In this document: in pieces, positions 56,642 to 64,000 of the stretch | Layout of the letters: each line of letters starts with the position of its first letter | Position numbering within the stretch: the first letter of the stretch is position 1 | DNA from: an uncultured Gammaproteobacteria bacterium | GTDB taxonomy: Bacteria > Pseudomonadota > Gammaproteobacteria > Enterobacterales > Psychrobiaceae | Assembly (NCBI GenBank): GCA_937139475.1 | Contig: CAKZQF010000133.1 | Coordinates: 1-64,000 of the forward strand | Length of the DNA stretch: 64,000 nt | Reading direction: 5' to 3' | Program-made: the position numbers and the translations under genes | Notes under the pieces: generated by a model | What the model was told of the DNA's origin: nothing | Database searches by the model: none | What the model saw: only the letters and a program-made list of their open reading frames with translations

Positions 56642-57931
56642 ATGAACAAACTCACTGTTGAATTATTACTCACTGGCAACGAATTATTGTGTGGTGACGT
56701 CATTGATAGTAACTCGGCTTTTATTGCGCAGGAGCTTGCAACACTTGGTCTGGAAGTAACGCGCCGGGTAACAGTGAAAGATGACTTGGGCTTGTTAAGT
56801 GAAGAGATCGCGGCTCAATCGAAGCGTGCTGATATCCTGATTGTTAACGGCGGCCTTGGCCCAACGGTTGATGATATGACCGCACAGGCATTAAGCAATG
56901 CAGCAGGTGTTCCTATTGCCTGCCATCCAGATGCCATGGCACATCTAGAGGACTGGTGTGAGCGGAGAAATTATCAACTCAATGAGCCTAACAAGAAGCA
57001 AGCAATGCTACCTCAAGGCTGTGACATTATAGCCAATGCAGTGGGCAGTGCAGTGGGCTTTTTCCTTGAACTAAATGGTTGCCTTATTTACACCAGCCCG
57101 GGTGTACCACGTGAATTAAAAACCATGATGCAGGATGAAATACTGCCCCATATTCGTCAGCGGAAAACAATTGAAAATCACACCGACATTAGCCGTTTTG
57201 GCGTGTTTGGGCTAGGTGAATCAACGATTCAAGAAATGGTTAACGATGCGTTTCCCGATTGGCCACAAAATATCGAACTTGGTTACCGTGCGGCTATGCC
57301 TAATATCGAAATCAAGTTAACCTCTCATGACCAACAAGCCCATGACATTAAACCGCTTTGGCAGCAACGTTTGGTTGAATTGCTTGGCGCCCACGTGATT
57401 GGTTTTGGTAAAACAACCATGGCGCAGGCACTGGTGAATGCGTTAAATGAGAGCGCTAAACAAGTGACCTTTGCGGAGTCATGTACTGGCGGATTGATGG
57501 CTTCTCAATTAACTACCGTGGCAGGTTCATCCGCAGTTTTTGAAGCAGGCTTTGTAACCTATTCAAACGCAATTAAAACGTCAATCCTCGATGTGCAAGA
57601 GTCAACGCTACACGATCATGGCGCGGTGAGTAAGCCGGTTGTCGAGCAAATGCTTAACGGGGCCCTTAACAAGAGTGGTGCAGATTATGGCGTTGCCGTA
57701 TCAGGCATCGCTGGTCCCGGTGGCGGCACGCAAGAAAAACCGGTTGGCCTGGTATGGATAGCCTGGGGCTCAAGCAATAAAATGCAGACCGCCGCCCTTT
57801 ATATTCCACTCGGACGTCAATATTTTCAGCAATACGTTGCAGCCGTTGGTCTTGATTTAATAAAACGTGAAGTATTAGGTGAGACACAAGCTCCTGTCTA
57901 TCTAGAGGCGCGCAAAGCCAAGTTAAACTAA
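56642..57931 (+). CDS. cinA: CinA: competence-damage inducible protein with PncC domain
   Basis: A 429-residue two-domain protein. The N-terminal domain (about 1-175, GNELLCGDVIDSNS, VNGGLGPTVDDMTA) resembles molybdopterin-binding and ADP-ribose hydrolase domains. The C-terminal domain (about 265-420, FAESCTGGLMA, VSGIAGPGGG) is the nicotinamide mononucleotide deamidase PncC, with the active-site serine in AESCTGG. It recycles NMN released by DNA ligase. There is no recA next to it. The start follows GGCGCG, a weak site. Confidence 0.94.
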   Translation: MNKLTVELLLTGNELLCGDVIDSNSAFIAQELATLGLEVTRRVTVKDDLGLLSEEIAAQSKRADILIVNGGLGPTVDDMTAQALSNAAGVPIACHPDAMAHLEDWCERRNYQLNEPNKKQAMLPQGCDIIANAVGSAVGFFLELNGCLIYTSPGVPRELKTMMQDEILPHIRQRKTIENHTDISRFGVFGLGESTIQEMVNDAFPDWPQNIELGYRAAMPNIEIKLTSHDQQAHDIKPLWQQRLVELLGAHVIGFGKTTMAQALVNALNESAKQVTFAESCTGGLMASQLTTVAGSSAVFEAGFVTYSNAIKTSILDVQESTLHDHGAVSKPVVEQMLNGALNKSGADYGVAVSGIAGPGGGTQEKPVGLVWIAWGSSNKMQTAALYIPLGRQYFQQYVAAVGLDLIKREVLGETQAPVYLEARKAKLN

Positions 57932-57996
57932 GGCAATATTTTGTTAACTCAGAGGCAACGAATTACCTAATAGGCTTTATCTTCAACTATACTTTG

Positions 57997-58156
57997 ATAC
58001 CAACCCGACAAAGTTATTGCTCACTTTTGCTGGTTAAAACGAAATGAATATTGTGTTGCTTTCAATCCCAATAGCCTGCTATTGCTCTATCAAGCGCCTT
58101 ATCTTCATTTGTTTTTCCTTCGCAAAACAAGATCACAAACTTAATCAGATTGGTAT
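57997..58156. repeat. Long palindromic repeat, copy D (about 160 bp)
   Basis: The left end ATACCAACCCGACAAAGT and the right end ACTTAATCAGATTGGTAT are inverted copies (14 of 18 positions) related to the arms of copies A and B. The 124-base interior is unrelated to the short copies. It lies just before the DUF4242 gene and includes 37 codons of a spurious upstream extension of that gene. Confidence 0.7.
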
Positions 58157-58184
58157 TAATTCGCTTATTAATTGGAGATTTGAT

Positions 58185-58457
58185 ATGCCCAAATACATGA
58201 TTGAACGTGCATTAGAAGGTGCGGGAAAGCTATCTAGCGAAGATTTGCAGGGAATATCTCAAAAATCCTGTGATGTCCTTGAAGCCTTAGGGCCAAAAAT
58301 TCAATGGGTAGAGAGTTACGTTACTGACAACAAAGTATATTGTGTTTATATTGCGCCAGACGAAACGCTAATAAGAAAACACGCAGAGATGGGTGAGTTT
58401 CCAGTCACTAATATCAGTGAAGTGAAAACAATCATCGATCCAACGAGTGCGGAATAA
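58185..58457 (+). CDS. DUF4242 family protein
   Basis: A 90-residue soluble protein starting at ATG 58185, with GGAG 6 bases upstream. It has the DUF4242 pattern: MPKYMIERALEGAGKL, then WVESYVTDNKVYCVYIAPDE and IRKHAEMGEFP. Relatives bind nickel in some structures, but the role is unknown. A longer in-frame reading from ATG 58044 crosses the palindromic repeat D and is rejected as a start. It stands alone. Confidence 0.88.
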   Translation: MPKYMIERALEGAGKLSSEDLQGISQKSCDVLEALGPKIQWVESYVTDNKVYCVYIAPDETLIRKHAEMGEFPVTNISEVKTIIDPTSAE

Positions 58458-58568
58458 TATCGCTCCCAGCTCATTTTGGCGTAGGATAGTTGGTTTTACC
58501 TAGTCGATTTAGTATTAATTATTGCCAACTATCCTCCCCTATAATCTTACAATCAACAAGCTAGCCTA

Positions 58569-59201
58569 TTACTTATACCTTGCTTGTACATCCGCAGGCA
58601 TTGACTGCAATTGAAAGTCCACCATATATTCAAAGCTTTTTAATAGGCCGTCAAAGTGCGGTCCTTCCACTTGCGTAAGTAACGCATGACAGGCTTCCAA
58701 TGTAGACAAACTATCTTCCCTAGAGGACTTGCGGATCCGGTAGTTACTCTCAAAACTAACATCAATACCAATACTTGGGATGTTACTCAAGCGAGGATTA
58801 AGACGAAAAATTTTATAAGCTTTTTTCCAGCTGCCATCGATCACAATGACACGATAATCACTCAATGTTGTGTTGCATTGTTGCTTAACATAAGTTGAGA
58901 ATTCACCTGGACTCATTGCCTTCTCATTGGGGTAGAGTAACAACAGCTTTGGCTTTTTCCCCAACTGAGGCTCGTCAAATAAGGCGTTAAAATCATCATT
59001 ATTGCTAAAATCTTCGCCAACGAGCAAATCACAGTTAGCCAATGATAACTCAACAATTTTTGCCGTGCCCTTGGCATGCTTAACTTCACTGGGATGTTGC
59101 AGAACGACTAATGGTAACTGGTTGTTTATTTTGCTTATTGTATGGCAAAAACAGGCTTTTTTTGCTCGATTACATTCACCACACAATTGTCGTTTGCTCA
59201 T
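58569..59201 (-). CDS. tapT: DTW-domain tRNA-uridine aminocarboxypropyltransferase (TapT type)
   Basis: About 210 residues. Zinc-ligand-like cysteines occur near the start (CGECNRAKKACFC, pattern C-x2-C-x6-C-x-C). LLYPNEKA binds SAM in the family, and the DTW signature is present as DGSW. TapT (YfiP) adds the acp group to U47 of tRNA. The frame runs up to GTG 59228 and has ATGs at 59213 and 59201; the last, with a weak GAAG site, is preferred. The T-to-S change in DTW is conservative. Confidence 0.86.
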   Translation of the reverse strand: MSKRQLCGECNRAKKACFCHTISKINNQLPLVVLQHPSEVKHAKGTAKIVELSLANCDLLVGEDFSNNDDFNALFDEPQLGKKPKLLLLYPNEKAMSPGEFSTYVKQQCNTTLSDYRVIVIDGSWKKAYKIFRLNPRLSNIPSIGIDVSFESNYRIRKSSREDSLSTLEACHALLTQVEGPHFDGLLKSFEYMVDFQLQSMPADVQARYK

Positions 59202-59265
59202 ATAAATCTTCATAAAATTGGGATACACTGTCGTCTATTATATCGCTTCATCATAAGATTCAACA

Positions 59266-59889
59266 ATGCTAAACAGCACAATGCCAAGTATTGGGTTCAT
59301 TAAACAATGGATAATGCCAGTATTACTTACGCTAGTTACCTGTTTGATGTTTGCACTGCAAGATGCCCTACTTGTACCACTACAGTTTGATCGCGCAATG
59401 ATCGCTCAGGGCGAGTTATGGCGCTTATTCACCGGGAATCTATTCCATACCAATAGTTGGCACCTATTATTCAACTTGCTTGGTCTGCTCATGCTAAGCC
59501 AGCTTTTTGGTCGCTTAATCAAGCCACTGCACTTTGCGCTATTTACCCTGCTAAACGGCAGCGCCGTTGGTGTTTTGCTCTATTTATTTTGTCCTGAGAT
59601 AGAGTTGTATGTCGGTTTATCTGGTTACTTACATGGCTTGTTTGTGTTGGGCTGTTTGCTAGAAATACACCAAGGGCGGCAGAGTAGTTACTTGCTGTTA
59701 GCTGGTGTGGCGATTAAGGTGGGTTGGGAAACTTACTATGGCTCTAGCGAGCAAATGACGGTGCTGATTAACGCAACAGTGGCAACAGACGCCCATTTAT
59801 TTGGTGCGCTAGCTGCCCTGCCTTTATTTGTTTGTTATTGTCTGCTCAATAAAAGAGAAGGCTTAACGAAGCAAGATAATATCATTTAG
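59266..59889 (+). CDS. rrtA: Rhombosortase (rhomboid-family serine protease)
   Basis: A 207-residue membrane protease with six predicted helices. [13 protein letters not shown] is the rhomboid WH-like segment, the nucleophile is Ser119 in [11 protein letters not shown] and the catalytic histidine is His177 in DAHLFG. The GLSGYLHG motif marks the rhombosortase branch, which cleaves proteins bearing a GlyGly-CTERM tail for surface anchoring or release. No GlyGly-CTERM protein was seen in this window, so targets lie elsewhere. Its 3' end overlaps the convergent uvrB gene by 27 bases. Confidence 0.92.
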   Translation: MLNSTMPSIGFIKQWIMPVLLTLVTCLMFALQDALLVPLQFDRAMIAQGELWRLFTGNLFHTNSWHLLFNLLGLLMLSQLFGRLIKPLHFALFTLLNGSAVGVLLYLFCPEIELYVGLSGYLHGLFVLGCLLEIHQGRQSSYLLLAGVAIKVGWETYYGSSEQMTVLINATVATDAHLFGALAALPLFVCYCLLNKREGLTKQDNII

Positions 59890-61848
59890 CTTCTCAACCT
59901 CATCGCGCACTTTCGCTGCTTCTTCAAACTCTAAATTACGAGCGTGTTCGTACATTTGATGCTCAAGGCTGGCAATTTGCTTTTCCAGATCTTTATTAGA
60001 AACAGATTTGTACTGCGCTGCACTTTCAGCCACTTGCTCTAGCGCCTCATCTTCTCCAACATCGAGATAATCAGTGATCTTCTTAACCAATCCTTGCGGT
60101 ACGATACCATGCTCTTCATTGAAAGCCTGTTGCAGGGCGCGGCGTTCCACCGTCTGGTCAATTGCTTTTTGCATCGAGTTGGTAATTTTATCGCCGTATA
60201 AAATGGCTTTACCATTAAGGTTACGTGCCGCACGTCCAATCGTTTGAATTAGTGAGCGCTCAGAGCGCAGGAACCCTTCTTTATCCGCATCAAGAATCGC
60301 AACCAATGATACCTCTGGCATATCAAGGCCTTCTCGCAGTAAATTGATTCCAATGAGCACATCAAACTTACCAAGACGCAAATCACGGATGATTTCAATG
60401 CGCTCAACAGTGTCAATATCAGAATGAAGATAACGAGCTTTAACCCCATGTTCATCAAGGTATTCGGCTAAATCCTCAGCCATTCGCTTGGTTAGCGTTG
60501 TCGCGAGTACTCGCTCACCCTTTGCTACCCTGATTTGGATTTCACTATAAAGATCGTCCACTTGCGTGCCAACCGGTCGCACTTCAATTTCCGGATCGAG
60601 TAACCCCGTAGGTCGCACCACCTGCCGTGCAACATCGTCCCCCGACTTGTCCAATTCATACTCGCTTGGCGTTGCAGAAACATATATAGTTTGCGGCGCA
60701 ATCGCTTCAAACTCTTCAAACTTTAACGGGCGGTTATCTAATGCTGACGGTAGGCGAAATCCATACTGCACCAGATTTTCTTTGCGTGATCGGTCACCTT
60801 TATACATCGCGCCTATTTGCGGAACGGTAACGTGGGATTCATCAATAATCAATAAGCCATCACTTGGCAAGTAATCAATCAGTGTTGGCGGCGGCTCGCC
60901 TGGCGCACGTCCAGAGAGATAACGAGAGTAGTTCTCGACACCCGAGCAATAACCAAGCTCAAGCATCATTTCAACATCATAGCTGACGCGCTCGGTTACA
61001 CGCTGTTCTTCAATAAGTTTATGCAAAGACTGCAATTGTAATTTACGCTCTCGCAGCTCTTCTTTAATTTTATCTATCGCCCCTAAGATGGTTTCACGCG
61101 GCGTAACATAGTGTGTTTTAGGATAGACAGTAAACCGCGCAACCTGGCGTTCCACCGTGCCAGTGAGAGGGTCAAATAATGAGATACGCTCGACTTCATC
61201 ATCAAACATTTCAACCCTTACGGCTAATTTATCAGAGTCAGCAGGAAAGATATCGAGCACTTCACCGCGCACCCTAAAGGTGCCGCGGGCAAATTCCATG
61301 TCGTTGCGTTTGTATTGCAATTCGGCCAAGCGGCGTAAAATAGCGCGCTGCTCCATCACATCCCCTTGACGGAAATGTAATAACATCTTCATGTAGGAAT
61401 CGGGATCACCTAGGCCATAAATCGCTGAAACCGACGCAATAAGTATAACGTCCTTGCGCTCAATGAGTGCTTTGGTCGCTGACAAACGCATTTGCTCAAT
61501 ATGCGCATTTACCGCTGCATCTTTTTCAATAAATGTATCCGTTGAAGGCACATAGGCTTCTGGCTGGTAATAGTCATAATAAGAGACAAAGTATTCAACC
61601 GCATTATCAGGGAAGAACTCCTTCATTTCGGCATAAAGCTGCGCGGCCAGAGTTTTATTTGGCGCCATAATAAGGGTTGGTCGGCCAGAATCAGCAATAA
61701 CATTCGCCATCGTATAGGTTTTACCAGAGCCAGTAACCCCTAAAAGCGTTTGATGAGCCAATCCAGACTCTAAGCCTTCTTGTAATTGCTTTATTGCGTT
61801 TGGCTGGTCACCAGCAGGTTTGTACTGTGAATTTAAACTAAAAGTCAT
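59863..61848 (-). CDS. uvrB: Excinuclease ABC subunit B
   Basis: A 661-residue helicase-like subunit (E. coli 673) that verifies DNA damage in nucleotide excision repair. Walker A is GVTGSGKT, the beta-hairpin region follows ([12 protein letters not shown]), the DEAD-like box is DESH, and motif VI is QTIGRAARN. The UVR motif that binds UvrC is at the C-terminus ([16 protein letters not shown]). It starts only 2 bases after the MATE gene stop, so the two are co-transcribed. Confidence 0.98.
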   Translation of the reverse strand: MTFSLNSQYKPAGDQPNAIKQLQEGLESGLAHQTLLGVTGSGKTYTMANVIADSGRPTLIMAPNKTLAAQLYAEMKEFFPDNAVEYFVSYYDYYQPEAYVPSTDTFIEKDAAVNAHIEQMRLSATKALIERKDVILIASVSAIYGLGDPDSYMKMLLHFRQGDVMEQRAILRRLAELQYKRNDMEFARGTFRVRGEVLDIFPADSDKLAVRVEMFDDEVERISLFDPLTGTVERQVARFTVYPKTHYVTPRETILGAIDKIKEELRERKLQLQSLHKLIEEQRVTERVSYDVEMMLELGYCSGVENYSRYLSGRAPGEPPPTLIDYLPSDGLLIIDESHVTVPQIGAMYKGDRSRKENLVQYGFRLPSALDNRPLKFEEFEAIAPQTIYVSATPSEYELDKSGDDVARQVVRPTGLLDPEIEVRPVGTQVDDLYSEIQIRVAKGERVLATTLTKRMAEDLAEYLDEHGVKARYLHSDIDTVERIEIIRDLRLGKFDVLIGINLLREGLDMPEVSLVAILDADKEGFLRSERSLIQTIGRAARNLNGKAILYGDKITNSMQKAIDQTVERRALQQAFNEEHGIVPQGLVKKITDYLDVGEDEALEQVAESAAQYKSVSNKDLEKQIASLEHQMYEHARNLEFEEAAKVRDEVEKLNDIILLR

Positions 61849-61850
61849 TT

Positions 61851-63227
61851 CTATTTACTCACTGCTACATCACTTAAAGATTCATTCGTATCGTATCCGC
61901 CGATCTTTGAAAATTGATAGCGAATGATACTAAATGCAACCAAGCCAGTAAGACCTGCCGCGACAGTTACACCAATAATTAAACCGTGAATATCGCCCCA
62001 GTAACCGCCCAAATAGGCCGCAGGAATAGCTAAAACAAACAACCTGATGACATTGAGCATTATCGAAGCCATCGGTTTATGTAGCGCGTTTAATGTGGAA
62101 TTAGTTAAAATAGTGACCCCAGCTAAGCCATGAACAATTGGCGTCGTTAGCAAATACAATACGATAATCTCGGCAACCCTCGGGTCATCAGCAAAGAGTT
62201 CAGCAATATAAGTAGCAGCGACGACTAATATTAGATAGATGCCACCTTGCCATAACATGACAAATTTAATGCTCGACATATAGCCTTGTTTTACGCGCTC
62301 AATTTGGCCAGCACCAAAATTTTGGCTAATAAACGGTGGAAGTGACATTGATAAGGCAAGCACAACAATGACAACAAATGACTCAATACGTGTTCCCACA
62401 CCAAATGCAGCTACGGCTTCAGTGCCATAGGTTGCAACAATAGCGGTAATAATACTTGAAGAGATTGGGGTCATCATATTCGAAGCGGCAGCCGGTAGCC
62501 CAATAGCCATGACTTTTTTGGTTGAGTCCATCACTTGAGTCATATCGTAAGACCAACCAAGCATCTTGAATGAGAAAATAAGGCGATAGTAAACAATTGA
62601 ACAGCTTATAACGCTTGCAATAATACTTGCCACTGCGGCGCCTTTGATACCCATTGCTTCAATAGGGCCAAAGCCGAAAATAAAGATAGGATCTAATGCT
62701 GCATTAATTATTGCCCCTATCCCCATAACCTTCGCGGGGGTTTTGGTATCACCGGATGCGCGCATCACCGAATTCCCTATCATTGGCATGATAATCACTA
62801 AACAGCCAAACAGCCAAGGCGTCATGTAATAAGCAATGTAGGTTAAGTTCTCACTATTTGCTCCCATCGCACCGAAAATTTGCGCTAGGAAAGCATAGAT
62901 AAGCATTGCCAAGCCATAAATAAGAATAGCCGAGACAACGATAGCCACTGAAGCGTGTTGACGCGCTAACTCATGATTTTTCTGTCCAAGCGTTCGTGCA
63001 ACAACGGCAGATACGCCGATCCCCATACCAATGGCTAAGCTAACAAGTGTAAAAGTAACAGGGAAAGTAAAGCTAAAGGCAGCTAGCGACTCTGTACCTA
63101 GCATACTGACATAAAAAGTGTCGACGATATTAAATGACATCATCAATATCAATCCGTACATCATCGGCACAGTCATATCTTTGATGGTAGAATTTACAGG
63201 GGCTGTTAATAGCTTATTAGATTTCAT
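61851..63227 (-). CDS. MATE-family efflux transporter
   Basis: A 458-residue inner-membrane protein with about twelve helices, the length and pattern of the MATE (DinF/NorM) family, which exports drugs or cationic compounds in exchange for Na+ or H+. [13 protein letters not shown] and [14 protein letters not shown] are typical loops. Proteins of this branch are close to the DinF group. It lies upstream of uvrB with a 2-base gap. No SOS box was recognised upstream. Confidence 0.93.
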   Translation of the reverse strand: MKSNKLLTAPVNSTIKDMTVPMMYGLILMMSFNIVDTFYVSMLGTESLAAFSFTFPVTFTLVSLAIGMGIGVSAVVARTLGQKNHELARQHASVAIVVSAILIYGLAMLIYAFLAQIFGAMGANSENLTYIAYYMTPWLFGCLVIIMPMIGNSVMRASGDTKTPAKVMGIGAIINAALDPIFIFGFGPIEAMGIKGAAVASIIASVISCSIVYYRLIFSFKMLGWSYDMTQVMDSTKKVMAIGLPAAASNMMTPISSSIITAIVATYGTEAVAAFGVGTRIESFVVIVVLALSMSLPPFISQNFGAGQIERVKQGYMSSIKFVMLWQGGIYLILVVAATYIAELFADDPRVAEIIVLYLLTTPIVHGLAGVTILTNSTLNALHKPMASIMLNVIRLFVLAIPAAYLGGYWGDIHGLIIGVTVAAGLTGLVAFSIIRYQFSKIGGYDTNESLSDVAVSK

Positions 63228-63950
63228 TCATTCCACACGACTAAAAAATTGAACGGCTGATAATATCAGAATTTGGCCTGAAAAGTTTAAACTATCTGTG
63301 AGAAATTGTTACACAAGCTATAAGGCGATATTAGCGCCCTAACCTAACTTGACGTACCTGGGTATAGTACTTGATAAAACAAACCAATTCTTAGCATTAG
63401 CGTAAAGTTATCCAAGTCCGTACTGCCCGAACAAACTGTACGAATGTCAAGCGATGATTTCCGCACCCCACTGGTCAACCAGTTTAACACAAACAGCTAT
63501 TGACAGCAGCTAAACCATTGATTGCTAAAGAAAGGTGAAAAACGCTTAAATTTCAGTGTGTTTGACTAAAACATGCGCCCCCATGGGCTTTGTTCGACTT
63601 CTTATACTTTAATAAACATAGTTATCCACAGATTTAGTGGATAACCCATTCAACCCCGTTACCCTACTGCTTCTTATCATTGTGGTATTTTTTTTAGATC
63701 CTTTTAAAAAAAAATAAATTCAATTTAATTGCTGGTAAGTGAATAGATTTTGCTAATGTTTTTCAAGATCCCTGTCAAGTTGTTAAGGATATTTTTATTA
63801 CAAAATTTAGATAAGTTAAGTTGATCTTTAAAAGCGAGAGGAAATTAAGGTCATAATTGTTTTATCGCGTAGATATCAAACAAAAAGCGTCGTTTTATGA
63901 CTCAGATTGCCTAAGTGTTATCCAAACAGTAACTTTTTAGTATTGAGCTG
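63228..63950. other. Gene-free region with DnaA boxes
   Basis: About 720 bases without a supported gene. It holds a consensus DnaA box TTATCCACA (63622-63630) facing a one-mismatch box on the other strand (63636-63644, TTATCCACT). Weaker boxes lie at 63408-63416 (TTATCCAAG) and 63918-63926 (TTATCCAAA). An A/T-rich stretch lies at about 63688-63730. The palindrome ACTGGT-CA-ACCAGT is at 63470-63483. GATC sites are too few for a typical gammaproteobacterial oriC. It could be a DnaA-titration or DnaA-regulated site upstream of the gene that starts beyond the window. Confidence 0.5.
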
Positions 63951-63985
63951 TTGACAGTTCCCATTGCAGTCTTTAATATGCGCTC
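63951..63985 (+). promoter_or_regulatory. Strong stringent-type promoter reading out of the window
   Basis: TTGACA (63951-63956) and TAATAT (63974-63979) are separated by exactly 17 bases and followed by GCGCTCC, a GC-rich discriminator. This pattern is typical of rRNA and tRNA promoters under ppGpp control. The A/T-rich segment upstream could act as UP element. What is transcribed lies beyond 64000. Confidence 0.65.
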
Positions 63986-64000
63986 CGTCTTCACCGACAA

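Noticed and set aside
63470-63483. ACTGGT-CA-ACCAGT as a FadR operator
   Set aside because: The FadR operator is ACTGGTC-N-GACCAGT; this palindrome is one base shorter and lies in front of no fatty-acid gene.
63228-63950. Chromosomal origin oriC
   Set aside because: Few GATC sites, no clear 13-mer array and none of the mnmG/mioC/dnaA neighbours. Kept only as a DnaA-box cluster.

Overview
The window reads as chromosomal DNA of a marine gammaproteobacterium of the order Alteromonadales, most likely family Colwelliaceae (Thalassotalea/Colwellia-like). This is inferred from near full-length similarity to E. coli-type core proteins (SodB, GrxD, YeaG-YeaH-YcgB, Rnd, FadD, TsaB-YoaA, GlnS, AspC, PpsA/PpsR, AroH, RraB, PlsC, MiaE, UvrB), combined with marine traits: an AcuI/AcuR acrylate module, a rhombosortase and MiaE. 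No phage, insertion sequence with transposase, CRISPR array, rRNA or tRNA gene was seen. Gene density is high and most genes look native.

Layout. 1-2.2 kb: end-truncated LMW tyrosine phosphatase, a 2-Cys peroxiredoxin, monothiol glutaredoxin GrxD and, divergently, iron superoxide dismutase (oxidative stress and iron). 2.3-7.1 kb: the yeaG-yeaH-ycgB stress operon. 7.1-10.7 kb: rnd and fadD, with start codons reassigned here to GTG and TTG, then a palindromic repeat and a decayed membrane-protein gene. 10.7-17.2 kb: DUF4824/DUF2157 pair, a coupled set (small unknown protein, M50-like membrane peptidase, alpha/beta hydrolase), tsaB and yoaA. 17.5-20.6 kb: glnS and an OmpA-like porin. 21-31.7 kb: an ElyC/YdcF-like protein, aspC, a ToxR-like membrane regulator with a TPR-like C-terminal part, divergent ppsA/ppsR, an AroH-type DAHP synthase, and the acuR-acuI pair with two matching operators. 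31.9-36.2 kb: chemoreceptor, Nif3-like protein, rraB, plsC, small membrane protein. 36.3-42.9 kb: a tightly overlapping ABC export operon with three successive HlyD-type adaptors, a MacB/FtsX-type permease and an exported M28 peptidase; this is the most unusual gene set. 43-51.7 kb: sulfotransferase, miaE, cupin, RibD-like reductase, small proteins, hydrolases, RNase H and TrmK. 51.8-63.2 kb: FAD oxidoreductase, lone antitoxin-like protein, aminotransferase with a divergent AraC/GyrI-like regulator, yaeQ, cinA, DUF4242 protein, TapT, rhombosortase, uvrB and a MATE exporter. 63.2-64 kb: no gene, but DnaA boxes and a strong stringent-type promoter that points out of the window.

Across the window a family of palindromic intergenic repeats (arms close to ATACCAATYCGATTAAGT) occurs at five places. 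Two are short 59-bp hairpins, one is a diverged 63-bp copy, and two are longer (about 130-160 bp) elements with unrelated interiors, which looks like a non-autonomous mobile element family. No fully novel system can be claimed; the ABC/triple-adaptor/M28 operon and the repeat family are the best candidates for follow-up.
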